Shown piece by piece: positions 5,645 through 5,908 of a DNA stretch of 5,908 bases (its first letter is position 1; each line of letters begins with the position of its first letter). The position numbers and the translations under genes are program-made. The stretch is from contig JBBQNE010000168.1 of NCBI GenBank assembly GCA_038329675.1, forward strand, positions 1 through 5,908, read 5' to 3'. The notes beneath the pieces were generated by a model. It did not search any database. It worked only from the letters and a program-made list of their open reading frames with translations, and was not told the origin of the DNA. This stretch comes from JANXVY01 sp038329675 (GTDB lineage: Bacteria; Pseudomonadota; Alphaproteobacteria; Rhizobiales; Hyphomicrobiaceae).

Positions 5645-5908
5645 TTAAGCCTGTCGCTCCGTGGCCAACTTGGTTGACGTTTTTGTCGTGGTTTTAGAAG
5701 ACGGCGCTTTGTCCGAAGAGTTCGATTGTCTGCCTTTGACAGCTGTCGTCTTCGCCCCAGTTAGTTTAGCGCCAAGAGCAGCTTTTGCAGCTTTGCGAGC
5801 AGATTTCGCTTCGGCGTCCTCGGCTTTCGATTTTTTCGCCCCAGCGTTTATGCGCTCTTTCATCACGTTGCTTGGGCGGAACACCAGCACCCGTCGCGGC
5901 GTGATTGG
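5645..5908 (-). CDS. ihfA: Integration host factor alpha subunit, C-terminal part with a basic tail (cut by window edge)
   Basis: IHF alpha pairs with IHF beta to bind and sharply bend specific DNA sites in the nucleoid. Only the last 87 codons are in the window. The first 23 residues visible, PITPRRVLVFRPSNVMKERI followed by NAG, match the C-terminal strand and helix that close the family (ISARRV.TFRPGQ.LK.R in the E. coli protein). The gene continues beyond 5908, so a free-standing start at the GTG at 5890 is unlikely. IHF alpha normally ends about here, but this frame runs on for about 64 residues of low complexity: by my count 13 Lys, 3 Arg, 15 Ala, 8 Ser and 9 Thr against 5 acidic residues. 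This resembles histone H1-like tails. The frame is open to a TAA at 5645-5647, with no internal stop. It is followed by a strong hairpin and then the MerR gene. The synteny with merR supports ihfA over hup. Confidence 0.88.
   Translation of the reverse strand, partial: PITPRRVLVFRPSNVMKERINAGAKKSKAEDAEAKSARKAAKAALGAKLTGAKTTAVKGRQSNSSDKAPSSKTTTKTSTKLATERQA

Noticed and set aside
5645..5890. A separate 81-residue Lys/Ala-rich protein starting at GTG 5890
   Set aside because: The frame stays open upstream to the window edge, and the residues before and after 5890 form the continuous IHF-alpha ending PITPRRVLVFRPS, so this is the 3' end of ihfA.

Overview
The window looks like ordinary chromosomal backbone from an alphaproteobacterium. 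Three things suggest this: an ihfA followed by a small MerR-family gene on the same strand (an order I know from alphaproteobacterial genomes), a YcbB-type L,D-transpeptidase, and a pyruvate phosphate dikinase with high similarity to the alphaproteobacterial type. The DNA is moderately GC-rich, and I see no tRNA, rRNA, insertion sequence, phage gene or CRISPR array. The species cannot be named from this sequence.

Layout from left to right. (1) 1-809, minus: the first 269 codons of ppdK, cut by the window edge. (2) 810-1068: a divergent intergenic region with short repeats that could be operators. (3) 1069-2568, plus: a complete NtrC-type sigma-54 activator (receiver, AAA+, Fis HTH). (4) 2569-2775: a gap with a weak candidate promoter. 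(5) 2776-4776, plus: a secreted YcbB-like L,D-transpeptidase with a long proline-rich linker. (6) 4777-4913: a convergent intergenic gap. (7) 4914-5447, minus: a MerR-family regulator. (8) 5448-5644: a gap holding a 15-bp perfect inverted repeat. (9) 5645-5908, minus: the 3' end of ihfA, cut by the window edge.

The genes do not form one obvious pathway. PPDK is central carbon metabolism (pyruvate/PEP interconversion), the L,D-transpeptidase crosslinks or remodels peptidoglycan in the periplasm, and the other three genes encode DNA-binding proteins. The response regulator has no histidine kinase beside it. It lies divergent from ppdK and upstream of the transpeptidase, so either could be a target, but no canonical sigma-54 promoter was found in front of either.

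The best candidate for something unusual is the IHF alpha subunit. Its normal C-terminus is followed by about 64 residues of Lys/Ala/Ser/Thr-rich, strongly basic, low-complexity sequence resembling a histone H1-like tail. A strong hairpin without a T-tract lies 3 nt after its stop codon. I do not see a convincing new multi-gene system in this window.
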